Source: an uncultured Actinomyces sp. (lineage in GTDB: Bacteria > Actinomycetota > Actinomycetes > Actinomycetales > Actinomycetaceae). Taken from it: 11,910 bases of DNA. The translations under genes were made by a program, and so were the position numbers. Shown here piece by piece: positions 1 through 6,582 of the stretch (the stretch's first letter is position 1; each line of letters starts with the position of its first letter). The notes under the pieces were generated by a model. It saw nothing but the letters and a program-made list of their open reading frames with translations, had not been told where the DNA came from and did not search any database. The DNA lies in contig CACYEE010000049.1 of NCBI GenBank assembly GCA_902773415.1, positions 1-11,910 on the forward strand, given 5' to 3'.

Positions 1-300
1 GATCTCGTGGAAGCGTGCATGTTCATGTCGGGAGGGAAAAGCTCGTTCAGACAGTTTACGACCGGGGCAAGCGAAGGAAACTCGACCCTCAAACGCTTCG
101 ATCGGTTCCCCGAACGCCGCTTGCTGCTGTCTGCCGGGGCAACGATGCTGTTCAAAAACAAGACGCAAAAGGAAGATTTCAAGAACGTGCTTGGCGAACC
201 GAAGGCCTCCGAGGGAGGCTACAACCGAATCGTCTACGCGCAAGCCACACAGCCAATCGAGGTCGATCCTGCGCTGTGGCTTTCGACCCTTACCTCCTAA
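1..300 (+). CDS. cmr3: Probable Cmr3, C-terminal fragment (type III-B RAMP protein)
   Basis: The reading frame is open from base 1 and ends in TAA at 298-300, so only the last 99 residues are present and the start lies to the left. The segment 'RRLLLSAGATMLFKN' resembles the 'RR.(V/I)PAGSVY.F' element near the C-terminus of Cmr3, followed by a glycine-containing 'GGYNRIVYAQ' where RAMP proteins have a G-rich loop. Cmr3 is the Cas5-like subunit that, with Cas10/Cmr2, caps the 5' crRNA tag at the foot of the Cmr complex. The position directly before cmr4, 36 bases away on the same strand, fits the usual order cmr2-cmr3-cmr4-cmr5-cmr6. The fragment is short and its similarity weak, so another RAMP such as Cmr1 cannot be excluded; the call leans on gene order. 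Confidence 0.6.
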   Translation, partial: DLVEACMFMSGGKSSFRQFTTGASEGNSTLKRFDRFPERRLLLSAGATMLFKNKTQKEDFKNVLGEPKASEGGYNRIVYAQATQPIEVDPALWLSTLTS

Positions 301-336
301 TCGTCTCACGCACATCAGAAAGGACGTGTCAGAACC

Positions 337-1161
337 ATGAAAGTCCGCGCATATCGAATCGTCTGCATCACGAATCTTCATATGGGGGCAGGGGCAAAGA
401 ACTATGGAATCGTCGATCTTGAGGTTCAACGAGACGTGGTGACCTCCGAACCGACAATGCATGCAAGCGGCATCAAGGGAGCTCTGCGCTCATACGCCGA
501 GCATTATCACCGCTCAACTGCTGGAGAGCGAATCGATATCCTTTTCGGGAAGAAGCCCAAGAAGGAAAAGGACCTCGATTCGGAAGCAGGAAGCCTCGTG
601 TTCTTTGACGGCGACCTAGCATTCCGACCGTGCCGAAGCACCGGCGGTTCGAGGCCGTTTCAGCCATGCACCTCCTACTCCCAGGTTGCATTGATTCTGG
701 ACAAGGCTGCGGCTCTTGGCGTGAGGCAGGATGCCGTGCTCGAACCTCCGCCGGAAAGCCCGGTGCCGGTGTCTTTCGGCAACGCTTCCGACGCTTCCGT
801 CGAAGGCCTGAAGCGCGCAGCGGACGGAGGGAGCGACAACGCGTGGCTGAATGCGGCACGTTGGCTCTTCCCGAGCGAGGAAGGCTTCGTGATGCTGGGC
901 GATTCGGATTTCAACAATATCGGCCTGCCGATTATTGCCCACAATTCCCTCAACGAACACGGCGAGAGCGAAAACCTCTGGTGGCAGGAAGTGGTTCCCC
1001 ACGGAAGCGTTTTCGTTACCTTCGTTGGAGGATATGACGATTCGGAGCTTGACGATTTTGAAAAGTTCTGCGGTATTGGAAAAGCCGATTCGGCTCCGCT
1101 TCAGTTCGGTGCCGACCGTTCCGTCGGCCTTGGATTCGCGACGATGGAAAAACTCGCATGA
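337..1161 (+). CDS. cmr4: Cmr4, type III-B backbone RAMP and target-RNA nuclease
   Basis: This 274-residue protein is of normal Cmr4 length. The N-terminus reads 'TNLHMGAGAKNYGIVDLEV' with H15 and D27. D27 sits in the 'GIVDLxxQRD' context of the catalytic Asp (D26 in Pyrococcus furiosus Cmr4) that cuts target RNA at six-nucleotide intervals. The RAMP element 'SGIKGALR' is at 44-51 and a C-terminal glycine loop 'SVGLGF' at 262-267. Cmr4 repeats along the crRNA as the backbone of the cytoplasmic complex. The ATG at 337 is chosen because a purine-rich GAAAGGA (318-324) lies 12 bases upstream and the protein starts directly with the first RAMP beta strand. Its TGA stop overlaps the cmr5 ATG (ATGA at 1158-1161), which implies coupled translation. 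The family call is secure; the catalytic role of D27 is by analogy. Confidence 0.93.
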   Translation: MKVRAYRIVCITNLHMGAGAKNYGIVDLEVQRDVVTSEPTMHASGIKGALRSYAEHYHRSTAGERIDILFGKKPKKEKDLDSEAGSLVFFDGDLAFRPCRSTGGSRPFQPCTSYSQVALILDKAAALGVRQDAVLEPPPESPVPVSFGNASDASVEGLKRAADGGSDNAWLNAARWLFPSEEGFVMLGDSDFNNIGLPIIAHNSLNEHGESENLWWQEVVPHGSVFVTFVGGYDDSELDDFEKFCGIGKADSAPLQFGADRSVGLGFATMEKLA

Positions 1162-1679
1162 TTACCGAAAACCAGATCAGATCGGTTGCCGGGCTGGCAA
1201 TGCTGGCAGCAAAGACAACGTATCCGATTCCGCGCGACACGAAGAAGCGGTTGTGCGATTTGCCTTCCTGTTCCAATGACGATGTTGACTTCAAGGCAAT
1301 CATCGACACGTCGAAGTACGAGTGCGACAAAGGGTACATCGATGCCGCATCGGAACTGCTCGTCTCCCTTCGCCTGCGGGGCGCAAAGAAGGCAATTCTT
1401 GCAATGGGCGAGCAGGGTGACGCAAAGGTCGACACCAGATTGCTTTTGCAGACAATCGGCGCAATGCTCAACACTTTCGACGACTGGCGCAATGCTCCGG
1501 AAAAGAAAAAACCCCGTGAAGTCACGCAGGTTCCCAACGACAACACGCTATGCCACCAGGCCCTGAAACAGAAAACCGATTTTTCCGAGGAAACGGCGGC
1601 GCGAATCGCCACATGCACTGCCGCTCTCAAGCACGTCCTGAATCTGTATGCAGCCGAGAAAACGGGAACGGGAAAATGA
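1158..1679 (+). CDS. cmr5: Probable Cmr5, small subunit of the Cmr complex
   Basis: This 173-residue protein starts at the ATG overlapping the cmr4 stop and ends overlapping the cmr6 start (ATGA at 1676-1679), so it is locked between the two. It looks mostly alpha-helical, with helix-like stretches such as 'YIDAASELLVSLRLRGAKKAIL' split by polar loops, and has no RAMP glycine loop. Cmr5 is the small helical subunit that stacks along the Cmr4 filament and helps hold crRNA and target. I recognise no diagnostic motif; the assignment rests on position, size and helical character. It is somewhat longer than many Cmr5 proteins, with a Lys-rich loop ('PEKKKPREV') before the last helices. The alternative is an unrelated helical subunit with the same role. 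Confidence 0.7.
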   Translation: MITENQIRSVAGLAMLAAKTTYPIPRDTKKRLCDLPSCSNDDVDFKAIIDTSKYECDKGYIDAASELLVSLRLRGAKKAILAMGEQGDAKVDTRLLLQTIGAMLNTFDDWRNAPEKKKPREVTQVPNDNTLCHQALKQKTDFSEETAARIATCTAALKHVLNLYAAEKTGTGK

Positions 1680-2770
1680 CTGAGAAGACCATTGTGAACC
1701 TTCACCATTACTTCTGGCGGCAGTACAGCAACGCCGAGGGCGAAAACGAACGGATTGTCCAATGGCAAATCCCTAAGGAAACGGACACTGTTCTCGACCA
1801 GATGAAAACAATTCCAAGGGTAAGGCAATTCGGCATGAAAACGACCTATCCGGGGCTCATTGCAGGGCTCGGATATCCGCACGGGAAAACAGGAGAAAAA
1901 GACGAATCCTATATCGAGACGGGATTCAGCTTCGACTATGCGACTGGAGTCCCCGTCATCCCCGGTTCGTCGGTGAAAGGAGCGCTTCGTGCCGCATTCC
2001 GAAGCGATCCGGAGTATGTCCAGGAAAAGCTGACAAACATGGGAGTCGAACTTGACGTGCTCGAAGTGTACACCACGCTGCAAAAGGAGATTTTCGCACC
2101 GGAACGTCCCCTCCAGGAGCATGACTGCTTCTTCGATGCGCTCCCGCTGTTCGCCGAGGGCATCGCCCCGATGAAGCTCGACAACATCACGCCTCACATA
2201 ACCACCGGAAAGCTACCGCCATCATGCGGCAGCCAATCGCAAGAATCCTCCGGGCCAGTACAACAGAAAAGCGCGGAAAGTCGGAGCGTGCCAGCCACCG
2301 AGAAGAAAGCCGCAGCTGCGCCTCGCAAAGCTGCGAAACCAACGCAAGCACCCACGGACGCCCCGAAGCCAAAGCCGGGAGGAAAGAAGGCAGGAGGCCC
2401 TTCTCCGGCGATGTTCGCAAACCGCACACGTCCAACATCCATTTCGCAGACATCAGGGAAAACACCGACTGTGAACCCCGCAAGCAAGATGGTTCCGAAA
2501 CCAGAGACCGCAATGGCGCATGTCGTTCGCGCCAATGCGACAAAGGATCCGAATCCTGTGACGATTCTGAAAGTCGGCGCAGAAGTCATCTTCAGATTCA
2601 CCTTCCTGCTTCACGACACGACGATTGCACGGAAAAACAAAAGCAGAGTCGTCGTGACAGCGGAGCACAAGGAAAAACTCTTCAAGCGAATCCTCGAGGA
2701 TTTTGGCGTTGGCGCAAAAACAAACGTCGGGTACGGGCATCTTGTACCCGTACCCACGAAAGAATCCTAG
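1676..2770 (+). CDS. cmr6: Cmr6, type III-B RAMP with a long disordered insertion
   Basis: I start this 364-residue protein at the ATG that overlaps the cmr5 stop; an open frame runs further upstream to 1550, but only inside cmr5. Family signatures are clear: 'GVPVIPGSSVKGALRAAF' (residues 91-108), 'LDNITPH' (168-174), 'DPNPVTIL' (291-298) and the terminal loop 'GVGAKTNVGYGHL' (344-356). Cmr6 is the Cas7-like subunit at the head of the crRNA-bound filament, near Cmr1. The odd part is residues about 181-290, between 'PHITTGKLPP' and 'DPNPVTIL', where homologues usually have a short loop. Here it is a Lys/Pro/Ala/Ser/Thr-rich stretch of about 110 residues that looks disordered and positively charged. 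The stop is TAG, and 57 bases without a recognisable element separate it from the exonuclease gene. Confidence 0.9.
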   Translation: MTEKTIVNLHHYFWRQYSNAEGENERIVQWQIPKETDTVLDQMKTIPRVRQFGMKTTYPGLIAGLGYPHGKTGEKDESYIETGFSFDYATGVPVIPGSSVKGALRAAFRSDPEYVQEKLTNMGVELDVLEVYTTLQKEIFAPERPLQEHDCFFDALPLFAEGIAPMKLDNITPHITTGKLPPSCGSQSQESSGPVQQKSAESRSVPATEKKAAAAPRKAAKPTQAPTDAPKPKPGGKKAGGPSPAMFANRTRPTSISQTSGKTPTVNPASKMVPKPETAMAHVVRANATKDPNPVTILKVGAEVIFRFTFLLHDTTIARKNKSRVVVTAEHKEKLFKRILEDFGVGAKTNVGYGHLVPVPTKES

Positions 2771-2827
2771 AAACCAGCGAAGGAACCAGGCGAAAACACG
2801 CCTGCACGCATCTTGAAGCCGAAAGCA

Positions 2828-3358
2828 ATGAACGTCTTCTTCGTCGACGCCGAAACCGACGGCCTCCACGGCCCCTTCCTCTCCGTCGCCGCACTCGTGA
2901 CGGACAACGAGGGAACCGTCATCGACCGCTTCTCCGCGTCCGTGCGCGCAACACAAGACGCAATCAAGGATCCCTGGGTACGCGAACACGTCCTGCCATA
3001 CCTCGCGTGCGCCACCACGCGGGCACGAAACGAAACGGAACTGCTCGAACGGTTCTGGAACTTCTGGACGAAACACCGCGCCAGCTCGATGTGCGTCGCA
3101 GACGTTCCCTTCCCCGTCGAAGCACGCCTCTTTTCGCGCTGCATCGCGTCGAACCCGGAAGAACGCGGCACGCTTGGCCCCTACCCGCTCTACGACCTCG
3201 CCACGGCCCTCCTCGCAACCGGCGTCGACCCGGCCACGCCCCGCACGGAACTCGCCCCGCTCGGCCTCGAACCCCACGACGCGGCGAGCGACGTGTACAT
3301 GGCTGCTCACATCTGGCACTCCATGATTGCGCCCGGCGTCGCCAAAAACGAGGAGTAG
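2828..3358 (+). CDS. DEDDh-family 3'-5' exonuclease (DnaQ-like), CRISPR accessory
   Basis: This 176-residue protein has a minimal DEDDh exonuclease fold. Exo I is 'FFVDAETDG' with D7 and E9; Exo II contains D92 in 'VADVPFPVEARLF'; Exo III is 'LEPHDAASDV' with H150 and D155, the H-x4-D spacing of DEDDh enzymes. All four metal-binding acids and the general-base His are therefore present. Such enzymes remove 3' nucleotides from RNA or DNA or split small oligonucleotides, using two metal ions. I prefer ATG 2828 over an in-frame TTG at 2813 because the beta strand with D7 begins at once; no strong Shine-Dalgarno is seen. It lies between cmr6 and cas6, with a corA-like gene two genes on. In other CorA type III-B loci a nuclease or lyase that degrades the messenger accompanies corA, so that is the likely role (inference). 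General RNA trimming or crRNA 3' maturation are alternatives. G+C is far higher than in cmr4-cmr6. Confidence 0.85.
   Translation: MNVFFVDAETDGLHGPFLSVAALVTDNEGTVIDRFSASVRATQDAIKDPWVREHVLPYLACATTRARNETELLERFWNFWTKHRASSMCVADVPFPVEARLFSRCIASNPEERGTLGPYPLYDLATALLATGVDPATPRTELAPLGLEPHDAASDVYMAAHIWHSMIAPGVAKNEE
3350..3355 (+). promoter_or_regulatory. Shine-Dalgarno for cas6 within the end of the exonuclease gene
   Basis: GAGGAG lies four bases before the ATG at 3360 and overlaps the last codons of the exonuclease gene, whose TAG stop is at 3356-3358. It fixes the cas6 start at 3360 instead of the in-frame candidate at 3327 and suggests translational coupling of the two genes. Confidence 0.7.
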
Positions 3359-3359
3359 C

Positions 3360-4106
3360 ATGCAGCTCCGCCTCACCTTCGCAACCCACCGGCTCGTACT
3401 CCCCCTCAGCCACCAGCACGCCCTCCAATCGATGATCTACGCGCTTCTCGCACGCTCCACGCGCGGCCGCAAAGTACACGCCGCCGTCCCCAAGTTCGGG
3501 GAACGTGCCTTCCGGGGTTTCGTGTTCGGACCGCTCCAAGGCGACCGGCGCGTCACCTTCGTCGGCGCGACACCGCTCATGCTCTTTGAAGGGCAAACCC
3601 AACTCGAAATACGAACGCCCCTCCCCGAACTTGCCGAAATCCTCGAACAGGTTGCAACACCGGGGACAAGCCTGACGCTGCTCAAAAACCCGCCCTTCAG
3701 GCTCGCCGAAGCGACACGCACCGCCACAACGCCCTGCCGGAACAACACGGCGGACATACGCATGCTCACGCCCATCGTCGCCCGACGCACAATCGGCAAG
3801 AAAACGGTATTCTACCGGCCCGGCCAACCCGAATTCGCCAAACTGCTCCGCCTCAACTTCCAACGGAAATACCGCACGCTCGCCGGGCGCGAACCTCGCC
3901 CGTTCGCCATCGAAGCCCTCGAAGCGGGACAGGGCGACATGGTGCGCACGGACATGAAAGGAAGCAGCCTCACCGCGTGGGGCGGAACCTACCGGCTGCG
4001 CGGCGAACCCGACGAACTCAACTTCCTCTACGACGCCGGGCTCGGATCGAAAAACTCCGCAGGATTCGGCATGTTCGAGACAATCGGGAAAACGGGCGAG
4101 CGATAA
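3360..4106 (+). CDS. cas6: Cas6 CRISPR endoribonuclease (crRNA processing)
   Basis: Cas6 cuts the CRISPR repeat RNA in the cytoplasm to release crRNAs with an 8-nt 5' tag. This 248-residue protein has the family hallmarks: a basic N-terminal ferredoxin-like part with 'KVHAAVPKFGERAFRGFVF' (residues 38-56) and the C-terminal G-rich loop 'GLGSKNSAGFGMFE' (227-240). Y27, H40 and K45 have spacing close to the Tyr-His-Lys triad of Pyrococcus furiosus Cas6 (Y31, H46, K52), so it is probably an active nuclease; this is alignment by eye. The start at 3360 is supported by GAGGAG four bases upstream. It sits between the exonuclease and corA genes, not at an operon end or beside an array; no repeat array is visible here. 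Codon use is strongly C-ending, like the exonuclease gene and unlike cmr4-cmr6. Confidence 0.92.
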   Translation: MQLRLTFATHRLVLPLSHQHALQSMIYALLARSTRGRKVHAAVPKFGERAFRGFVFGPLQGDRRVTFVGATPLMLFEGQTQLEIRTPLPELAEILEQVATPGTSLTLLKNPPFRLAEATRTATTPCRNNTADIRMLTPIVARRTIGKKTVFYRPGQPEFAKLLRLNFQRKYRTLAGREPRPFAIEALEAGQGDMVRTDMKGSSLTAWGGTYRLRGEPDELNFLYDAGLGSKNSAGFGMFETIGKTGER

Positions 4107-4127
4107 GCAAACCGACAAGCGAAACGC

Positions 4128-4133
4128 AGGAAG
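4128..4133 (+). promoter_or_regulatory. Shine-Dalgarno for the corA-like gene
   Basis: AGGAAG lies four bases before the ATG at 4138, in the 31-base gap after cas6. It supports this start and shows no separate promoter is needed; the gene is probably the last in the operon. Confidence 0.6.
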
Positions 4134-4137
4134 AAAC

Positions 4138-6348
4138 ATGAAACGAAACATTTCGGACATCAAGCAGGCGACGGGCAAACCGACCGGTGAAACCGAGAAG
4201 AACACGGAGAAGGGAAAGGTACCGGAAACCGAAAAAGGCGCTCAAGGCACGCGCAAAAGCTACCACACCTTCCTCTTTCCCTTCATCTACGCGGATTCTC
4301 GCTTGGGCATCAAAACGATTGACGACTTCGAGAAGAAGCTCCTGCGGCCGGAATGCCGGGCAGGGAAGCCTGGTGATGGAAACCGAGAAGAACAAGCCCG
4401 CGAAGCCGAGCAAGTCGGAACCCCCGAGGCACCGACGCCCAGCCAAGAAACCAGAGGCGACGTTGTGGGTGTTGGGTGGGAAGCCGAGGCCTTCTCCGGC
4501 GCGCGAAACGCGGACACCGAACCGTGGCAGTCGAAGGCCGCGGAATACAACGTGACGACCTACTTCAACGACGCGACCCTGCGGGCCCTCGGCATTGCGC
4601 CTTCCGATGCTTCCGCCTGCGGGGGCAAGGAACAGCCAATCTGCAAGAACTATTGTCTGCGGCACGACGAAGACCACGAACTCCAATACGTCATCAGCGC
4701 TCCCGCGTGGGAGGACGAGGGGAGCGGCGAAGACGTGGGGAAACCTCCTCTCCACCGGCTGAAAGTCAACGCGATTCGGCTCTCCGTATTCAACACTGGC
4801 GTCGCGATACTGCGAATCGAGGTCGAAAACCCCTTCACCGACAACCTTGAAATCGACGAAACGCTGACGAAAGTCCATCAGATTAACGAATGGGGGCGTC
4901 GCCTCTTCTCGCCCTACGTAACGCTGACGAAAGTCCGTCAGATTGAGGAATCGCCCCACGTAACGCTTGGCGACGACGAGGCCGTGACGACCAGCGACAT
5001 GTTCAAGAGACTGGGCATTCGCCACGTGCCGAAGGAGGCTCGCGGTTCAGGCAGGTCTGACGAGGCTCGTGAGGGGCAGGACGCGGCGGTGCCGGGTGTG
5101 GCGGGACCGGATGCTGCGGCCACGAAAACCGCGGAGGAATCGGAGATCGCCTCGACGGATCTGACCGCCGAGGCGTTGCGGGCATTCTTCGGACCCCCGC
5201 AAAACGACGAGAGCGAATGGGACTGGCAAGGTTCGGCCCTGCGCGGCTCCGACAGCTCGAATCAGGGCAAAATCGGCAAGGACACCCGCGCAGTTCCGCA
5301 CCTTTCCCTCATCCGGGAACTCATACTGGGCAAAACGCGCGCCGGCGAATCGACGTGGCAGCCGACGCCCGCCATCGACGACCGGATGTTCGTTGCGTGC
5401 TGCATTCGCGACCAACGCATCCCAGACTATTTCCGTGGCGCAACGACAATCGGCGACCGGCACGAAGGGCAGTATGCCTACCAGCGCGATGCCAAGGTGG
5501 CAGACCACCTCTACGCTCTCATCAACATCGACGCACCGGTGTGGCCGTCGTCGCAAAACAAAAACTTCACCCAAGCCGACCTCGACAGGCAGCTCTACAC
5601 ACGCTGGATCGACGCGGGAACCATTCACGCCGTGACGCCGTACTCCATGTTCCTCATCACCGGCGAATCCCCAAAAATCGACGCCCCCGTCGTCAATCCC
5701 TTCCTCACCCAATACATCCCCATGGCGACACTCACCCTCGCCCAGCGCGCCTCGCTCATCCACTTCGACCGGCAACTCACCGGCCTCGCCGCAAGGTTCG
5801 CCCGCTCCGGCGCGAATACGGCAGGCAGAGAGCAGGCCTCCAACGAAAAGGACCTCGTGCGCCAGGCCGACACCTTCGCCAGGTTCCAAGGGGAACTCGT
5901 TCCCGAAGAAGTCACCCCGCAGATTCAAGGCATCGAAATCTACGCCAAACTTCAGGACATGCTCTTCATCGAAAAGCTCAACGACGGGGCGAACCGCCAG
6001 ATGACGAAACTCTTCGAAATCAACGAGGCGCGGTTCAACCGAGACGTTTCCGACACGGGCAACACGCTCGCGGTGCTTGCCGGAGGCATCGGCCTCTTCG
6101 CCCTCGCCTTCGAGTTCGGCAACCAGTTCGAGACGCGGCCCGAGGTATCGGACGGTCTCCAGCCGTTTATCATGGGTTTCTATGTGTTTCTCATGACGTT
6201 CTCGATTGCGGCGGGTGCGGCAGTCGCCGTGACCCGATCGTGGAAAATCGGGAAGAAAGTCTGGTGTGGCGCGGCTGGAATCGCTTTCGTCCTTGCCGTC
6301 GTGGTCGGAGTTGCGGTGAAGTTTTCGTGGTGCTTCTTCGGCGGATAG
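4138..6348 (+). CDS. corA: CRISPR-associated CorA-like membrane effector
   Basis: This 736-residue protein has a large soluble part and three hydrophobic segments at about 642-662, 677-699 and 709-731. The soluble part contains elements I associate with CorA-like proteins of type III-B loci: 'YHTFLFPFIY' near residue 42, 'IRLSVFNTGVAILRIEVEN', 'INEWGRRLF', 'DDRMFVACCIRD' and 'LYTRWIDAGTIHAVTPYSMF', then a charged helical stalk ('FARFQGELVPEEVTP' to 'FEINEARFNRDVSDTG') before the membrane. In the Bacteroides fragilis system CorA responds to SAM-AMP made by Cas10 and acts at the membrane. The loop after the first helix reads 'EFGNQFE', so the GMN motif of Mg2+ channels is absent. Low-complexity acidic segments at about 75-135 and 300-345 look like linkers. 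A 16-base string (4189-4204) recurs at 4379-4394 in another frame, so the first linker may include duplicated DNA. The messenger and the transported ion are not shown by the sequence. Some other membrane effector is possible. Confidence 0.78.
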   Translation: MKRNISDIKQATGKPTGETEKNTEKGKVPETEKGAQGTRKSYHTFLFPFIYADSRLGIKTIDDFEKKLLRPECRAGKPGDGNREEQAREAEQVGTPEAPTPSQETRGDVVGVGWEAEAFSGARNADTEPWQSKAAEYNVTTYFNDATLRALGIAPSDASACGGKEQPICKNYCLRHDEDHELQYVISAPAWEDEGSGEDVGKPPLHRLKVNAIRLSVFNTGVAILRIEVENPFTDNLEIDETLTKVHQINEWGRRLFSPYVTLTKVRQIEESPHVTLGDDEAVTTSDMFKRLGIRHVPKEARGSGRSDEAREGQDAAVPGVAGPDAAATKTAEESEIASTDLTAEALRAFFGPPQNDESEWDWQGSALRGSDSSNQGKIGKDTRAVPHLSLIRELILGKTRAGESTWQPTPAIDDRMFVACCIRDQRIPDYFRGATTIGDRHEGQYAYQRDAKVADHLYALINIDAPVWPSSQNKNFTQADLDRQLYTRWIDAGTIHAVTPYSMFLITGESPKIDAPVVNPFLTQYIPMATLTLAQRASLIHFDRQLTGLAARFARSGANTAGREQASNEKDLVRQADTFARFQGELVPEEVTPQIQGIEIYAKLQDMLFIEKLNDGANRQMTKLFEINEARFNRDVSDTGNTLAVLAGGIGLFALAFEFGNQFETRPEVSDGLQPFIMGFYVFLMTFSIAAGAAVAVTRSWKIGKKVWCGAAGIAFVLAVVVGVAVKFSWCFFGG
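4861..4967 (+). repeat. Direct repeats inside corA
   Basis: Bases 4861-4890 and 4921-4950 match at 27 of 30 positions and are exactly 60 bases apart in the same frame, encoding 'TLTKVHQINE' and 'TLTKVRQIEE'. A further partial copy, ACGTAACGCT, occurs at 4916-4925 and 4958-4967, 42 bases apart. The pattern suggests a recent local duplication within the soluble domain beside the conserved 'INEWGRRLF' element. Confidence 0.85.
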
Positions 6349-6406
6349 GCGACGCGGATTGGCGCGGGTTGTCCTGAGGCGATGCCGAGGGGCCGGGTGC
6401 GTCAAT

Positions 6407-6464
6407 GGTGCCAGGCACTTGCGGTACGGGGAGCGGGAAAATGAACCTGTCCCGGATTCGTTCA
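6407..6464 (+). repeat. 58-nt intergenic repeat, copy A
   Basis: This copy matches 6583-6640 at 45 of 58 positions without gaps and in the same orientation. It opens with the palindrome GTGCCAGGCAC, contains TGCGGTACGGGG, then GAAAATGAACCTGTCCC, and ends in GTTCA, which can pair with TGAAC inside the unit. Differences cluster in the first third and in the middle, where stems could be kept by paired changes. Confidence 0.8.
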
Positions 6465-6507
6465 GGGTGGGGGTATTTGTGCCTTGGAGGGGTCGTGTGG
6501 CGGGGTT

Positions 6508-6538
6508 CTCCCGATTGGGGACTGTCCCCAAACGGGAG
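6508..6538. repeat. 31-nt palindromic REP-like hairpin
   Basis: CTCCCG pairs with CGGGAG, then after one A/A mismatch TTGGGGA pairs with TCCCCAA around a CTG loop. It matches the element at 8377-8407 inside hrpA at 28 of 31 positions, which marks it as a dispersed repeat family and not a chance terminator. It is followed by G-rich sequence, not a T-run. Confidence 0.85.
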
Positions 6539-6582
6539 GTGGGGGTCGATCGAGGGGCGGGGCCGGGCGCGGGCGTATCACA

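Noticed and set aside
2224..3435. A 403-codon + strand frame spanning cmr6, the exonuclease gene and the cas6 start
   Set aside because: It crosses three better-supported genes and encodes an Arg-rich product without motifs.
2964..4205. A 413-codon - strand frame opposite cas6
   Set aside because: Register-aligned shadow of cas6, which has clear family signatures.
4372..4555. Possible double frameshift in the corA linker, because a 16-base string recurs in another frame
   Set aside because: The main frame stays open and rejoins recognisable sequence on both sides, and either frame gives only low-complexity linker. Raw reads or homologues would be needed to argue for an error.
1..6348. Possible CRISPR array in or near the cas operon
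   Set aside because: I found no regularly spaced repeat-spacer pattern. The only repeats are the in-gene duplication in corA and the two 58-nt units, which lack spacer periodicity.
6508..6538. Hairpin as a classical intrinsic terminator for corA
   Set aside because: No T-run follows on either strand, and a near-identical copy occurs inside the hrpA coding region, so a dispersed repeat explains it better.
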